64,000 nt of DNA from Aquibacillus halophilus (lineage in GTDB: Bacteria; Bacillota; Bacilli; Bacillales; Amphibacillaceae): assembly GCF_009649745.1 (NCBI RefSeq), contig NZ_WJNG01000001.1, forward strand, positions 1 through 64,000. Reading direction: 5' to 3'. The notes under the pieces were generated by a model. The model was not told where the DNA came from. It did not search any database and was given only the letters and a program-made list of their open reading frames with translations. This document shows, piece by piece, positions 18,360-28,146 of this stretch. How positions within the stretch are numbered: position 1 is the stretch's first letter; each line of letters opens with the position of its first letter. Both the position numbers and the translations under genes were made by a program.

Positions 18360-19394
18360 TTATTCATATAGAACAGCCTGGATATCCTCATCATCAATGT
18401 TTGTGTTGTCATACCACATGAAACCTGTATCAATGCTAGCAGGAACTTCTTTGCCATTAATAGCATCTACAGCAGCTTTCACAGTTTCATAGCCAATTCC
18501 GATTGGATTCTGAGTAATCGCACCAGCCATTACACCACTTCTAACAGCTTCAATTTGTTGCATACCAGAGTCATAACCAATAACAACGATTTCGCCATCT
18601 TTACCTAATTCTTTAACAGCATTTACAACACCAATCGCAGAACCTTCGTTAGCACCGAAGAATCCTTTTAAATCCGGGTGTGCAGCCAAAATTGCTTTTG
18701 CAAGGTCAGTTGATTTCAAGTGATCCCCTGCACCGTATTGCACATCAACAATCTCGATATTTGGATAGTTTGCTTCAATTTGCTCAACAAAGCCTGTTTC
18801 ACGGTCAATACCTGTACGACTTGTTTGGTCATGTACAATTAAAGCTACCTTACCCTCTTCACCAATTAACTCAGCCATTTTATCAGCTGCAAGTGCTGCA
18901 GCAGCTTTGTTATCAGTAGCAGCTGTTGTAACAGGAATATCACTGTCTACACCAGAGTCAAATGCAATAATCGGAATTCCGTCACCATCTGCTTGCTGCA
19001 AAAGTGGAGTTGCAGCTTGGCTATCTAATGCAGCAAATCCAATAGCATCTGGGTTCTTATCCAGAGCAGCTGTTAACATTTCCATTTGCTTATCAACCTG
19101 CGCCTCTGTTTCAGGTCCTTCAAATGTAATTTCTACGTCAAATTCCGCGGCTGCTTGTTCAGCACCTGCTTTTACTGCTTGCCAAAATTGGTGCTGGAAG
19201 CCCTTTGAAATGATTGGAATATAAAGCTTCTCATCTCCACTGGCAGCTTCTTCCTCGCCACCTGTATCTTCTCCACTAGTATCTTCACTACCACTTGTAT
19301 CCGTATCAGAACCAGCCTCTTCTTCACCACCACAAGCAACAAGTACTGTTGCAGCTAGGAACAACATCATCAATACCATTAGAAACTTTCTCAC
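18360..19394 (-). CDS. sugar ABC transporter substrate-binding lipoprotein (RbsB-like)
   Basis: A lipoprotein of about 344 residues: signal sequence, lipobox VLVAC, an acidic Gly/Ser/Glu linker (to about residue 55), then a type I periplasmic binding domain beginning KLYIPIISKGFQHQFWQA. It also carries AFDSGVDSDIPV and FFGANEGSAIGV, typical of ribose/galactose/fucose binders. GTG 19394 is preferred because AGGGGTGG lies 6 bases upstream; GTG 19403 overlaps that site. It is the third gene of the ATPase-permease-binding protein operon. L-fucose is the inferred ligand. Confidence 0.87.
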   Translation of the reverse strand: MRKFLMVLMMLFLAATVLVACGGEEEAGSDTDTSGSEDTSGEDTGGEEEAASGDEKLYIPIISKGFQHQFWQAVKAGAEQAAAEFDVEITFEGPETEAQVDKQMEMLTAALDKNPDAIGFAALDSQAATPLLQQADGDGIPIIAFDSGVDSDIPVTTAATDNKAAAALAADKMAELIGEEGKVALIVHDQTSRTGIDRETGFVEQIEANYPNIEIVDVQYGAGDHLKSTDLAKAILAAHPDLKGFFGANEGSAIGVVNAVKELGKDGEIVVIGYDSGMQQIEAVRSGVMAGAITQNPIGIGYETVKAAVDAINGKEVPASIDTGFMWYDNTNIDDEDIQAVLYE

Positions 19395-19454
19395 ATGGAC
19401 CACCCCTATATTCTTATTTTGTATTAGAACTCCTTTTCGGAGATAACACCATTT

Positions 19455-20453
19455 TTAGGCCTTTTGACGCCTTAAGATATCTGCGTAAACGGCAAGGATA
19501 ATAACAATACCAACTACAACTGTTTGCCATTCCTGAGGAACTGACAGAATACGTAGTCCGTTAGTTAGTACACTCATAATTAGCGCACCAATTACAGTAC
19601 CAATCATCGTTCCTTTACCACCACTTAACGAGGTTCCACCGATAACAACTGCTGCAATCGCTTCCAATTCATAACCTAAACCAAGTGCTGGTTGAGCAGA
19701 ATTTAAACGTGATGCCATTAGCACCCCTGCAACACCAGTGAATAAACCGGCAATTGAATAAATAATAATTTTCCAGCGATTTACGTTAACTCCCGATAAA
19801 CGTGTTGCCTCTTCATTACTACCAAGTGCAAAAGTATATCTTCCTATCACTGTTTTTGAAAGTACGATATAGCCAAAAATAGCCATGATTAGGAAAATCC
19901 AAACCGCGTTTGGAATTGCAAGACCGGGAATGATTGTACCTAAAGCAATTTGTGAAAACTCAGGAGTATCTGAGAAGTAAATTGGTTTTGTTCCCGAGAT
20001 AACTAGTGCTAACCCTTTCGCAATCATCATTACTGCTAATGTTGCGATAAACGGTGGAATTTTCATTTTGGCAACTGCTAAGCCAGATAAGAATCCGGCA
20101 AATGCTCCAAATAAAATTCCTAGAACGACACCCAGTGGAGTAGGAAATCCCCAAAAGGTAATAAAAACACCTGTCATAACAGAACATAATGTCATCGCTG
20201 TACCTACAGATAAATCAATTCCACCTGTGATGATGACGAAGGTAACTCCTAAAGCTAAAATCCCAATAACAGATGTAGAAAGTAAAATACCAACAATATT
20301 TGAAAACTGAAAAAAGTTTGGTGAAGCGAGTGAGAAAAATAAGATTAAAACAATTAAACTGGCAAATGCTAATACCTGCTGTAGAGCTCCCGATCTAATC
20401 GGTAGTCTTATCTTCTTTTTCACTGCTTCTGTGTTATCAAGTTCCGGATTCAT
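19455..20453 (-). CDS. sugar ABC transporter permease (RbsC-like)
   Basis: A 332-residue BPD_transp_2 permease with 8-10 membrane segments. Family landmarks are TGGIDLSVGTAM and the cytoplasmic loop ALGSNEEATRLSGVNVNRWK, which contacts the ATPase. GGAGGG precedes ATG. It lies 16 bp after the ATPase gene and 60 bp before the binding protein gene, all in one operon. Two identical half-transporters are expected in the membrane. Confidence 0.9.
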   Translation of the reverse strand: MNPELDNTEAVKKKIRLPIRSGALQQVLAFASLIVLILFFSLASPNFFQFSNIVGILLSTSVIGILALGVTFVIITGGIDLSVGTAMTLCSVMTGVFITFWGFPTPLGVVLGILFGAFAGFLSGLAVAKMKIPPFIATLAVMMIAKGLALVISGTKPIYFSDTPEFSQIALGTIIPGLAIPNAVWIFLIMAIFGYIVLSKTVIGRYTFALGSNEEATRLSGVNVNRWKIIIYSIAGLFTGVAGVLMASRLNSAQPALGLGYELEAIAAVVIGGTSLSGGKGTMIGTVIGALIMSVLTNGLRILSVPQEWQTVVVGIVIILAVYADILRRQKA

Positions 20454-20469
20454 CCCATTCCCTCCATAT

Positions 20470-21981
20470 CTATCGACTTATTTCTTCACGTTGAGTTGCA
20501 TAAGTCATAATCGCTTCTTGTGAAGTATTTTCTGCTGTCAACTCGCCAGTAATCCTTCCTTCACACATAACGATTACCCGGTGACTCATACGAATAACTT
20601 CAGGTAATTCCGAAGAAATCATAATGATTGACTTCCCCTGTGACGCTAACTGATTAAGTAATTTATAGATTTCACCCTTCGCACCAACATCAATTCCCCT
20701 AGTTGGTTCGTCAAATATTAAAATATCACTATCTCGAGTCAACCATTTTCCAATAACGACCTTTTGTTGATTTCCTCCAGATAATAACCGAATCTCTTGA
20801 TCAATGGTCGGTGTTTTTACTTTTAACTTATCTACCATCTCTTGAGCGATGATTTTAACTTTATTTTCTTTGGTGAACCCAGTCGAGCTGCGAAAATCCT
20901 TCATCGAGGCAATGGCGATATTTGATTTAACGTCCATGTTCACAAGTAAACCAAACCGTTTCCGGTCTTCAGATAAATAACCGATACCGTGATTAACTGC
21001 GTCGCTTGGGGATTTAATGTTGACCAATTCCCCATTAATATAAATCTCACCAGAATCGATTGGATCTGCACCAAATATAGCTCTTGCTACTTCGGTTCTG
21101 CCAGCACCCATGAGTCCAGCAAATCCAAGTATTTCTCCTTTTTTAAGTTGAAAATTGATATCAATTAATTTCTTTCCCCGGTTAAGATTCTTCACGTCAA
21201 GAACAACCTCATTATTTCCGGAGTCTACTATAGGACTAGTAGTATTATAGATTTGTCGACCAACCATCATTGAGATAATGTTATCTATTGTCGTTTCTTT
21301 AGTATCAACGGTTCCAATATATTCTCCATCTCGCATAACAGTAATTCGATCGGTGATTCGTTTTAGCTCTTCCATACGGTGGGAAATGTAAACAATTCCA
21401 ACTCCATCTGCTTTTAGCTTTTTAATAATTTCAAATAGTGTATCAATCTCTGAGTCCGTTAGTGCAGCTGTAGGCTCATCCATAATCAATACTTTTGAAT
21501 TGAAGGATAGTGCCTTTGCTATTTCCACCATCTGTTGTTTAGCAACCGAAAGCTCGGAAACGTACTCTTTAGGATCTAATTTAACTTGAATTCGTTCGAA
21601 AAGAGCTTGGGCTTTTTGGTTCAATTCCTTTTCATCTAGAAAAAGTCCAAATCCCTTACGTGGCTCTCTTCCGATGAAAATATTTTGTGCTACAGTTAAA
21701 TCCTGGGCTAAATTTAATTCCTGGTGAATCATACTAATCCCTAAGTCCTGGGCTGCCTTTGTATTAGGAACCTCTATCTCATTTCCTTGATAGATGATTT
21801 TCCCTTCATCTCTCTGATAAATACCAGTCAATACTTTCATTAGGGTAGACTTTCCTGCACCATTCTCACCAACAAGTGCAAGTGTCTCTCCAGCACGTAG
21901 CTCTAACTGAATTTTCGACAGGGCTTGAACACCAGGAAAACCTTTAGAAATACCTTCCATTTTAAGTAGAACAGAACTCAT
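20470..21981 (-). CDS. sugar ABC transporter ATPase, double cassette (RbsA-like)
   Basis: A 503-residue protein with two fused nucleotide-binding domains, the usual CUT2 layout. The first has GENGAGKST, the signature LSVAKQQM and [10 protein letters not shown]. The second has the degenerate Walker [19 protein letters not shown] and FDEPTRGID. The divergent second Walker A is normal for the family. ATG follows GTAGGTG. First gene of the importer operon; an operator copy lies 55 bp and a cre-like site 175 bp upstream. Confidence 0.9.
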   Translation of the reverse strand: MSSVLLKMEGISKGFPGVQALSKIQLELRAGETLALVGENGAGKSTLMKVLTGIYQRDEGKIIYQGNEIEVPNTKAAQDLGISMIHQELNLAQDLTVAQNIFIGREPRKGFGLFLDEKELNQKAQALFERIQVKLDPKEYVSELSVAKQQMVEIAKALSFNSKVLIMDEPTAALTDSEIDTLFEIIKKLKADGVGIVYISHRMEELKRITDRITVMRDGEYIGTVDTKETTIDNIISMMVGRQIYNTTSPIVDSGNNEVVLDVKNLNRGKKLIDINFQLKKGEILGFAGLMGAGRTEVARAIFGADPIDSGEIYINGELVNIKSPSDAVNHGIGYLSEDRKRFGLLVNMDVKSNIAIASMKDFRSSTGFTKENKVKIIAQEMVDKLKVKTPTIDQEIRLLSGGNQQKVVIGKWLTRDSDILIFDEPTRGIDVGAKGEIYKLLNQLASQGKSIIMISSELPEVIRMSHRVIVMCEGRITGELTAENTSQEAIMTYATQREEISR

Positions 21982-22035
21982 CTAATCACCTACTTTTTCT
22001 TAGAATATCTATACAACTAATTATACTTTCAAAAA

Positions 22036-22049
22036 TGTTACCGATAACA
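22036..22049. promoter_or_regulatory. palindromic operator 2, TGTTACCGATAACA
   Basis: Differs from operator 1 (12320-12333) at a single base and lies 55 bp before the importer ATPase gene. Sharing this rare 14-mer between two promoters of the same catabolic region points to one LacI-type regulator. Confidence 0.8.
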
Positions 22050-22155
22050 AAAACTAACAAAAAAAACGAAATGTTGCATATTCCTATTTAATTGACCCTC
22101 TTAAAATATCACATCCTCGTTTATTAACTGAGTACTGACATTTAATTGGAAAAAG

Positions 22156-22169
22156 GTGAAGCGCTTTCA
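22156..22169. promoter_or_regulatory. cre-like site with core GAAGCGCTTTCA
   Basis: GTGAAGCGCTTTCA keeps the AGCGCT core and a perfect right half of the ideal cre palindrome but differs in the left half. It sits in the promoter region of the importer operon. CcpA control is plausible, not shown. Confidence 0.45.
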
Positions 22170-22270
22170 TATTTTCTTGTTGAACTGATTATAGAACATG
22201 CTTATTAATAAATCAATAGAAATTTTTTAAATTTTTCTAATAATTAAATTAGTAGTTGAAAAAGTTTTAA

Positions 22271-22930
22271 TTAATTCCCTTTAAGATCGTCCATATAATT
22301 GGTCCAATCCTGCGTGAACTGGGCTAAGCCTAAATCTGTAAGTGGAGACTGAACCATTTTTTCAAAGGTATCAAAAGACATCGTAATTGCATCAATCCCA
22401 GCGTTTGCTAAGTCAACTGCTATTTGTGGTCCTCTAATACTAGCTCCGATTACTTTTGTAGGAGACTTTAAATTTTCGATTGTTTGTAATGCCTCTCGAA
22501 TAAAACGTTGTCCATCAAAGCTTTGATCGTCTGTCCTTCCAACATAGGGACTAATATAGGTTACACCCGCTTTAGCAGCCAAAACTACATGAGACAAGGA
22601 ATTAACAAGTGTCATATTTACTTCAACATCCTTTTTGACAAGTTCACCCGCAGCAACAAGACCTTCGAAATTCATTGGGAGTTTAATTACCATTTTTTTA
22701 CCCCAGCTATTCATTTCGATTGCTTGGTCATACATTGCATCCGCAGTAGATCCAGTAGCCTGACACCAAACCTTTCCATCAATGAGTGTTGCTATTTCTT
22801 GGATTTTAGTTTTAAAATCTACTTTTTCCTTTGCAATAATACTTGGATTTGTAGTAATTCCATCCAAAAAGGCTAAACGAGAGGCTTTCTTTACTTCTTC
22901 TGTATTTGCTGTATCTAAATAAAATTCCAT
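22271..22930 (-). CDS. fsa: fructose-6-phosphate aldolase / small transaldolase
   Basis: A 219-residue protein of the FSA/TalC subfamily, much shorter than classical transaldolases. It opens MEFYLDTANTEEVKKASRL and has GITTNPS. The Schiff-base lysine lies in VIKLPMN (residue 83). Later motifs are YISPYVGR and the C-terminal QFTQDW. It should cleave or form a ketose 6-phosphate from dihydroxyacetone-type donors and an aldehyde. It follows the FGGY kinase gene with a single base between, so kinase and aldolase likely act in sequence on a sugar that differs from the fucK/fucA route. Confidence 0.88.
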   Translation of the reverse strand: MEFYLDTANTEEVKKASRLAFLDGITTNPSIIAKEKVDFKTKIQEIATLIDGKVWCQATGSTADAMYDQAIEMNSWGKKMVIKLPMNFEGLVAAGELVKKDVEVNMTLVNSLSHVVLAAKAGVTYISPYVGRTDDQSFDGQRFIREALQTIENLKSPTKVIGASIRGPQIAVDLANAGIDAITMSFDTFEKMVQSPLTDLGLAQFTQDWTNYMDDLKGN

Positions 22931-22931
22931 G

Positions 22932-24470
22932 CTATATTTCCTCCATTTCGTCTTTCAAATCAGCTAAACGTTGATTGATTGGCACCAGTTGTTGATACGA
23001 ATCTTTAAATAGTTCAAACATGTTGTCATATATCGGTTGTTTTTTTATGTCAGGCAGATACCTTTGGTCTTCTTGTATCCACTTTTTGGCTACCGAGAAA
23101 TCCTTTAATAGCCCAACACCAACTCCCCCTGCTATTGCAGCTCCCATCGAGGTTGTTTCGTCTAGTAACCTTGGAACTCGAATCGTGACACCATAATGAT
23201 CTGCTAGAATCTGTCTCCAAAGTGCACTTTTAGCTCCTCCTCCAAATAACCACATATCGTTAATTGGATGACCGGTTTTTTTAAATGCTTCCAAAATAAC
23301 ACGTAGATTCATCGTAATTCCTTCTAACGTCGCTCTTGCAATATCACCTCTTGAGTGCTTAATGTTTAGTCCGATAAATGCACCCCTTGCGTTTGGGTTC
23401 CACCAGGGAGAACGCTCACCCATTAAATATGGCAAATAAAGAAGTTTATGTCCACCCGCAATTGACTCTTCCGCTTCTCGATTCATCAAGTCATAAGCCG
23501 ATTCCGATTCATTTCGAGCATCTTGAAAGAATTGTTCCCTTACCCATTGAAACGAAGCACCTGCAGCCTGCATCGTTCCACAAGGCACATACTTGGTTTC
23601 ATCTAAATGAATAAAATTAAACGTCATCATCTGCTTATCAAAAATTGGCTTTGAACTACTTAGTGCAATCCATGAAGAAGAACCAATGTAATTAAATACA
23701 TCCCCTTCGTCAATAACTCCTGCTCCCATTGCCGCGCAGCTTCCGTCCCCTCCACCCATAACGACAGGTGTCCCTGGAGCTAATCCAGTTTGGTTAGCGG
23801 CTTGCACTGTCACCTCTCCAATTACATGTGATGAAGGATAAATTTCAGGTAGCTTCGCCTCATCTATTTCCCAAGCCTCTAAAATAGATGACGACCATTT
23901 TTTTGATGAAATATCCAATAAGTTCATGCCACTTGCATCAGAGTAATCTGTTCCAAACTTGTTTGTTAACTTATGAATCAAGTAATCTTTCACATGAAGG
24001 TGCTTGTCCGTTTTTTGATAAATTTCGGGTTGATTGTTTTTTATCCAGACGATCTTTGCACCTGAATAGGATGAACTAATTCGATGACCTGTAATCTGAT
24101 AAATTTCCTTGAATCCGAGTTTTTCTTCAAGAGTCTTCGCTTCTGATTCTGCTCTCATGTCAGCCCATATAATTGCGTCTCGTAAAGGCGAACCATTTTT
24201 ATCCACTGAAACAACACCCTGCATTTGCGCACTAAAAGACACGCTTGCAATTTGTTTGGGAGATACTTTTGACGACTGAATTAACTTTTGGGTGGAGACA
24301 CACACCGCTTCCCACCAATCATTCGGATTTTGCTCTGCCCATCCACCCCTTGAATAGTTTGTTTTATATTCAAAAAATGTCCGCGCAACCATTCCGCCAT
24401 TTTGATCGTAAAGTGTTGCTTTGTTACCGGTTGTCCCAATATCATGGGCTAACAAGTAGGATGTAGTCAC
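22932..24470 (-). CDS. FGGY-family carbohydrate kinase, xylulokinase-like
   Basis: A 512-residue FGGY kinase. The ATP-binding start is HDIGTTGNKATL, followed by SFSAQMQGVVSVD, MGGGDGSCAAMGAG and GGGAKSALWRQILADHYG. The pattern is that of xylulokinase-like kinases rather than the rhamnulokinase-like kinase at 16034. It starts with GTG after AAAGGGGAG. It is sandwiched between fucU and the FSA-type aldolase, so the cluster has two kinases and two aldolases. The substrate is unknown; D-ribulose, L-fuculose or a xylulose are candidates. Confidence 0.84.
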   Translation of the reverse strand: MTTSYLLAHDIGTTGNKATLYDQNGGMVARTFFEYKTNYSRGGWAEQNPNDWWEAVCVSTQKLIQSSKVSPKQIASVSFSAQMQGVVSVDKNGSPLRDAIIWADMRAESEAKTLEEKLGFKEIYQITGHRISSSYSGAKIVWIKNNQPEIYQKTDKHLHVKDYLIHKLTNKFGTDYSDASGMNLLDISSKKWSSSILEAWEIDEAKLPEIYPSSHVIGEVTVQAANQTGLAPGTPVVMGGGDGSCAAMGAGVIDEGDVFNYIGSSSWIALSSSKPIFDKQMMTFNFIHLDETKYVPCGTMQAAGASFQWVREQFFQDARNESESAYDLMNREAEESIAGGHKLLYLPYLMGERSPWWNPNARGAFIGLNIKHSRGDIARATLEGITMNLRVILEAFKKTGHPINDMWLFGGGAKSALWRQILADHYGVTIRVPRLLDETTSMGAAIAGGVGVGLLKDFSVAKKWIQEDQRYLPDIKKQPIYDNMFELFKDSYQQLVPINQRLADLKDEMEEI

Positions 24471-24513
24471 GTTAATTCTCCCCTTTATCTGACTGATTGG
24501 CTAGATAATATAG

Positions 24514-24945
24514 TTAATCGGTTACAACGCCCTTTTTAAGAATGATGTTTGCATATAATGCTTTTTCACTAGTCGCAATAACAGCAAAGGCCTTTTTAGT
24601 TCGCTCATAAAATTCAAATCGTTCTACATAACCGAAGTCTTCAAAGTTTTCATCGTGTTTTTTGACAATTGAACGATATTCCTCCCAGATAGTTGGTTCA
24701 ATCGAATCACCATCAACTACCTGCATGAGTGAAACAGCATTTTCACTATATGTATCTAGTGGATAGAATTGTAAAATTGCATCTAGTAATTCCGGAACAT
24801 TAAGTCCGTCTGCACGAATAAGTCGCTGAGCATTGCCTGCTGCCGGAAAATTTCCATCTCCAAGCACAATTTCATCCCCGTGTCCCATTTCTAAAAGCGT
24901 TTTCATTAAATCTGGGGACAAGACTTTTGGAATTCCTTTTAACAT
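24514..24945 (-). CDS. fucU: L-fucose mutarotase
   Basis: A 143-residue RbsD/FucU protein. MLKGIPKVLSPDLMKTLLEM, GHGDEIVLGDGNFPA and IRADGL match FucU over the whole chain, and the C-terminal FYERTKKAFAVIAT is the FucU version of the active-site region. It interconverts alpha and beta L-fucose so that uptake feeds the isomerase. AGGAGGAT lies upstream of ATG. First gene of the fucU-kinase-aldolase operon. Confidence 0.94.
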   Translation of the reverse strand: MLKGIPKVLSPDLMKTLLEMGHGDEIVLGDGNFPAAGNAQRLIRADGLNVPELLDAILQFYPLDTYSENAVSLMQVVDGDSIEPTIWEEYRSIVKKHDENFEDFGYVERFEFYERTKKAFAVIATSEKALYANIILKKGVVTD

Positions 24946-25203
24946 AAATATCCTCCTCTAAAATTAGAATGTACAAGTTTGCTAGTTGAACAAACCTTAA
25001 TTGAATTCTATATGACATTATCAGAAAACTGCAACAATTATTTCTGGTCGAACATTTTAATTTTGTGATTTTAATGGGGAAATCTCTTGAAAAATAGACT
25101 TACCGTTTGCAAATTGCAAGGCAAAGAAGTGCAATTTTACTGTAATCTTTTACTTTTGTAGGTACTTAAACTCTCGTTAAATTTATTTATCATAAATAAA
25201 ATA

Positions 25204-25225
25204 AAGCGACCAAAACTGGTCGCTT
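25204..25225 (-). terminator. terminator after the sensor kinase gene
   Basis: AAGCGACCA and TGGTCGCTT pair around AAAACT/AGTTTT, followed on the minus strand by TATTTTATTTA. It lies 10 bases after the stop codon. Confidence 0.75.
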
Positions 25226-25234
25226 CTGAATTTA

Positions 25235-26989
25235 TTATTTTGGCGGTAATGGTAGTGTTATTAGAAATGTTGTGCCGCTCTCGGAACTCGAAAACAACTC
25301 AACCTTACCTTTATGATTCTCGATAATCCTTTGAACGATTGATAATCCCAGACCTGTTCCGTTGTCCTTGTCTGTCAGAAACGGATCAAAGATTACTTGT
25401 TGTATGTCAGTAGGAATACCTGTTCCAGTATCTCTTATATAAAGCTGGTAAGTATCCTGCAACTTCTTGCTATAAATTAAAATAGTTCCTCTTTCTACCA
25501 CGGCTTCACTACTGTTTCTTATTAAATTATACATTACTTGTTTTATTTGTTTCGGATCAAGTAGCAACTGTGTATCATCTAGGTCCGTTTCAATTTGAAT
25601 GTCATGTTTAAAGGTAGACGGATTATAGTTGTGGATGATTTCTTCAATAATATCCTTTATAAAAGCCTGCTCTAACTTAATTTCCCCTGGTTTTGCAAGC
25701 ATTAGCATTTCTTCAGCAATCGTGTTAATCCGGTCAAGTTCATTCAACATAAACGGAACATGGTACCTACTATTTTCCTTTTCCGAGAAAGTATTCTTCA
25801 TAAGGGTTAAAAAACCCTGAATGACAGTTAGTGGATTACGAATTTCATGAGCCGCTCCAGCAAAAAGCTCTCCAACTGCAGCCAGCTTTTCTGATTGGTG
25901 CATTCTTTTTTCCAGTTGATGTCTTTCTGTTATATCATTAAGTTGGCATACCCTACCAATAACTTCATTCGAATTATTTTTAAGTTCTGATTGTGAAACT
26001 AACAACACAAGTGTTTTAGGTCCTTTTTTGTAAGATACCTTAATATTTTGAACCACTTCTTTTGATCGTAAAATTCTCCAAAACTCTTTGTTTTCAGACT
26101 GTTCACTAAAGTTGCCTAGCATTATTTCCTTTAATTTTTCTTGTGTTACATCAAGCAGACTTATTGCGGATGAATTCAGTGAAATATCGGTAGATTTTTC
26201 ATCAATAGTAACAATTCCAACAAGTACCGAGTTCATTATTTGTTCTCTGTAAGTACGATCGTTAGATACATTTTCAAACAAATTAAAATGCTTTTTAAAA
26301 GATAAGGATAATAATATCATTAATAGCACAAATAGAACTAATCCAAAAATAGGTTGTGCCTCTAAAAGTATTCCTAAAACAAAAGCTAAGGCAAGTGTAA
26401 CGATATAATTAGGAAGTACTTCAACTAGGCTCTTTATTATTGAATTATTGTAAATCAATTCTAACAAATTAAACGATGATGATGAAGTCGTCCAAAAATA
26501 AATACCCATTAAAATGACATTAATAAGAAAATAACCAATCAATGATAATAAGTACGCAAAAGAACTCATTGCATTGATATATCCTTCTTCTCCACCTAAG
26601 AAAACAAACAAATAGTAGGAGCCACTTATCATCATGGTGTACATCGCAAAATTAAATACGTGTTTCCACCAGATAGATTTTCTTTGAAAAATAATCTCAT
26701 AAATACTATTTAAAAATAACAAAACTAACGTTATTTCTAATCCGAAAATAAAAACAGATGCCAAATAGATAGATGAATCCATTGAAAGCGCGTTTCCATA
26801 TGGCGGAAGAATTACCATATGTTGATTTGCAAGAACAATTGAACAAACTAACAAGATAGTTAATAGCCAACCAGGAGAATTAGCGATCTCTAGAAAGGTA
26901 GAATGAACATTATGTAAATAAAATAAACTACCTGCCAGTACTAAGGTGATCAGTATATAAGATTTAGTGGTTTTCATAGATGCTTTCAA
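25235..26989 (-). CDS. membrane sensor histidine kinase, sporulation-kinase type (orphan)
   Basis: A 584-residue protein. Residues 10-230 hold about seven hydrophobic segments, residues ~245-355 a PAS-like domain, then the HisKA box HEIRNPLTVIQGFL (His 381) and an HATPase domain with NLIRNSSEAVV, DTGTGIP and GTGLGLSIVQRI. The pattern resembles the KinB/KinD-type kinases that feed Spo0A. No response regulator gene is adjacent, which fits an orphan phosphorelay kinase. It starts at TTG with GAGGGTGA 6 bases upstream. Its link to sporulation is inference. Confidence 0.82.
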   Translation of the reverse strand: MKASMKTTKSYILITLVLAGSLFYLHNVHSTFLEIANSPGWLLTILLVCSIVLANQHMVILPPYGNALSMDSSIYLASVFIFGLEITLVLLFLNSIYEIIFQRKSIWWKHVFNFAMYTMMISGSYYLFVFLGGEEGYINAMSSFAYLLSLIGYFLINVILMGIYFWTTSSSSFNLLELIYNNSIIKSLVEVLPNYIVTLALAFVLGILLEAQPIFGLVLFVLLMILLSLSFKKHFNLFENVSNDRTYREQIMNSVLVGIVTIDEKSTDISLNSSAISLLDVTQEKLKEIMLGNFSEQSENKEFWRILRSKEVVQNIKVSYKKGPKTLVLLVSQSELKNNSNEVIGRVCQLNDITERHQLEKRMHQSEKLAAVGELFAGAAHEIRNPLTVIQGFLTLMKNTFSEKENSRYHVPFMLNELDRINTIAEEMLMLAKPGEIKLEQAFIKDIIEEIIHNYNPSTFKHDIQIETDLDDTQLLLDPKQIKQVMYNLIRNSSEAVVERGTILIYSKKLQDTYQLYIRDTGTGIPTDIQQVIFDPFLTDKDNGTGLGLSIVQRIIENHKGKVELFSSSESGTTFLITLPLPPK

Positions 26990-27137
26990 GAAGAGTCACC
27001 CTCTTTTTGGTTGTATTTTAGGGTAGTTTTAACCTCGTACTAGCAATTTTAAGTTATCCTCACCGTTAAAGCAATTATTATAAGACAAAATTCGACAAAA
27101 ATATACAGTTTGAATTAGGATTAAGTCTTTACATCAC

Positions 27138-27172
27138 AAAAAAATAACGTGTGCTAGGAACACTCGTTATTA
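27138..27172 (-). terminator. terminator after the isochorismatase-family gene
   Basis: AATAACGAGTG and CACACGTTATT pair with one mismatch on the minus strand, followed by seven T residues; 30 bases after the stop codon. Confidence 0.8.
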
Positions 27173-27201
27173 ACAGAAAGAAATTATTTTATATATAAAT
27201 T

Positions 27202-27828
27202 TTAAAACACTTTACTTGGACCAACAACCTCGTTTAATATCTTATCTATTGATACAACTCGTGCGAAAGCAAATTCAAAATTTGCAAATGAACCTTGTTC
27301 TTGCTCCACTGTATAGGAATGGGTGGCCTCTCTTGGCACAAACACATTATAATCTCGATAAAAGGCGTCTCGAACTGTTGATTCCACACACACATTTGTT
27401 GCTACTCCTGTTACTACCAATTGTTCCACACATAATCCGCGTAAAACTTCCTCTAATTGTGTATTGTAAAAGGCACTGAAACGGTGTTTTTTCACGATGA
27501 AATCTTCATTCTCAGGTTTTAATGAGTTTATAATTTCACCATCCCAACTATTCTCCACACAATGACCCAGTTCCATTATTGGTGGAAATACCTTGGCAAT
27601 CATCCCTGCATCTGTTCCATCTGGACGGTGTGTATGTTGAATATATATGACAGGCAGTTTTTCCGCTTTAAATGCCTCTTTCAGCCACATAATTGGTTCA
27701 ATCGCTAGAGATGTTCTTGATGTATCAAGACCCATCTTTGATAATGACCCATTTGGGTGAATGAATGCATTTTGCATGTCAATGATCAACAAAGCACTCT
27801 TGGATTTCACAAAAGATAAATCGCTCAT
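27202..27828 (-). CDS. cysteine hydrolase, isochorismatase family
   Basis: A 208-residue hydrolase. The catalytic triad of the family is visible: Asp in LLIIDMQNAF (residue 17), Lys in FIVKKHRFSAF (about residue 111) and Cys in VATNVCVESTVRDA (about residue 146). Relatives cleave amides or enol ethers such as nicotinamide, N-carbamoyl compounds or isochorismate. The specificity cannot be read, because the neighbours (a kinase and a repeat) give no pathway. AGGAGG precedes ATG. Confidence 0.85.
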   Translation of the reverse strand: MSDLSFVKSKSALLIIDMQNAFIHPNGSLSKMGLDTSRTSLAIEPIMWLKEAFKAEKLPVIYIQHTHRPDGTDAGMIAKVFPPIMELGHCVENSWDGEIINSLKPENEDFIVKKHRFSAFYNTQLEEVLRGLCVEQLVVTGVATNVCVESTVRDAFYRDYNVFVPREATHSYTVEQEQGSFANFEFAFARVVSIDKILNEVVGPSKVF

Positions 27829-28146
27829 AACTATAGCCTCCTTAATAGTTCTACCTAATAATTGTACTGCTGATATAAGGTTTTTTATATACTTCTAACA
27901 CATTATTCTGTACGAAAAAACCACTTGTCACGATATTGTTAGAAATTAAAAAGCCAGCAGAGATTTCCCTTCTCTACCGGACTTCTATTTAAGACTACAC
28001 GAAACCATGTAAAAAAAGGATGTTTCTAAAATATGTTTTGACAGAATATCTATAGACTCCGACGTAACTAATATGGTAATTTCCTACCGTCCTTTATAAA
28101 ATGAGTGATAACTAGAATAAACTAAAACAATAGCTATACTTATATG
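27829..28146. other. gene-less stretch before repeat B2
   Basis: About 320 bases with no supported gene. It includes ATAGACTCCGACGTAACT near 28050-28068, a flank that recurs next to the repeat region at 42.73 kb and, in shorter form, before repeat B1. Confidence 0.5.

Noticed and set aside
24946-25234. Third LacI-type operator upstream of fucU
   Set aside because: No match to TGTTACCGRTAACA was found; the only dyad, TTGCAAATTGCAA near 25110, is unrelated.
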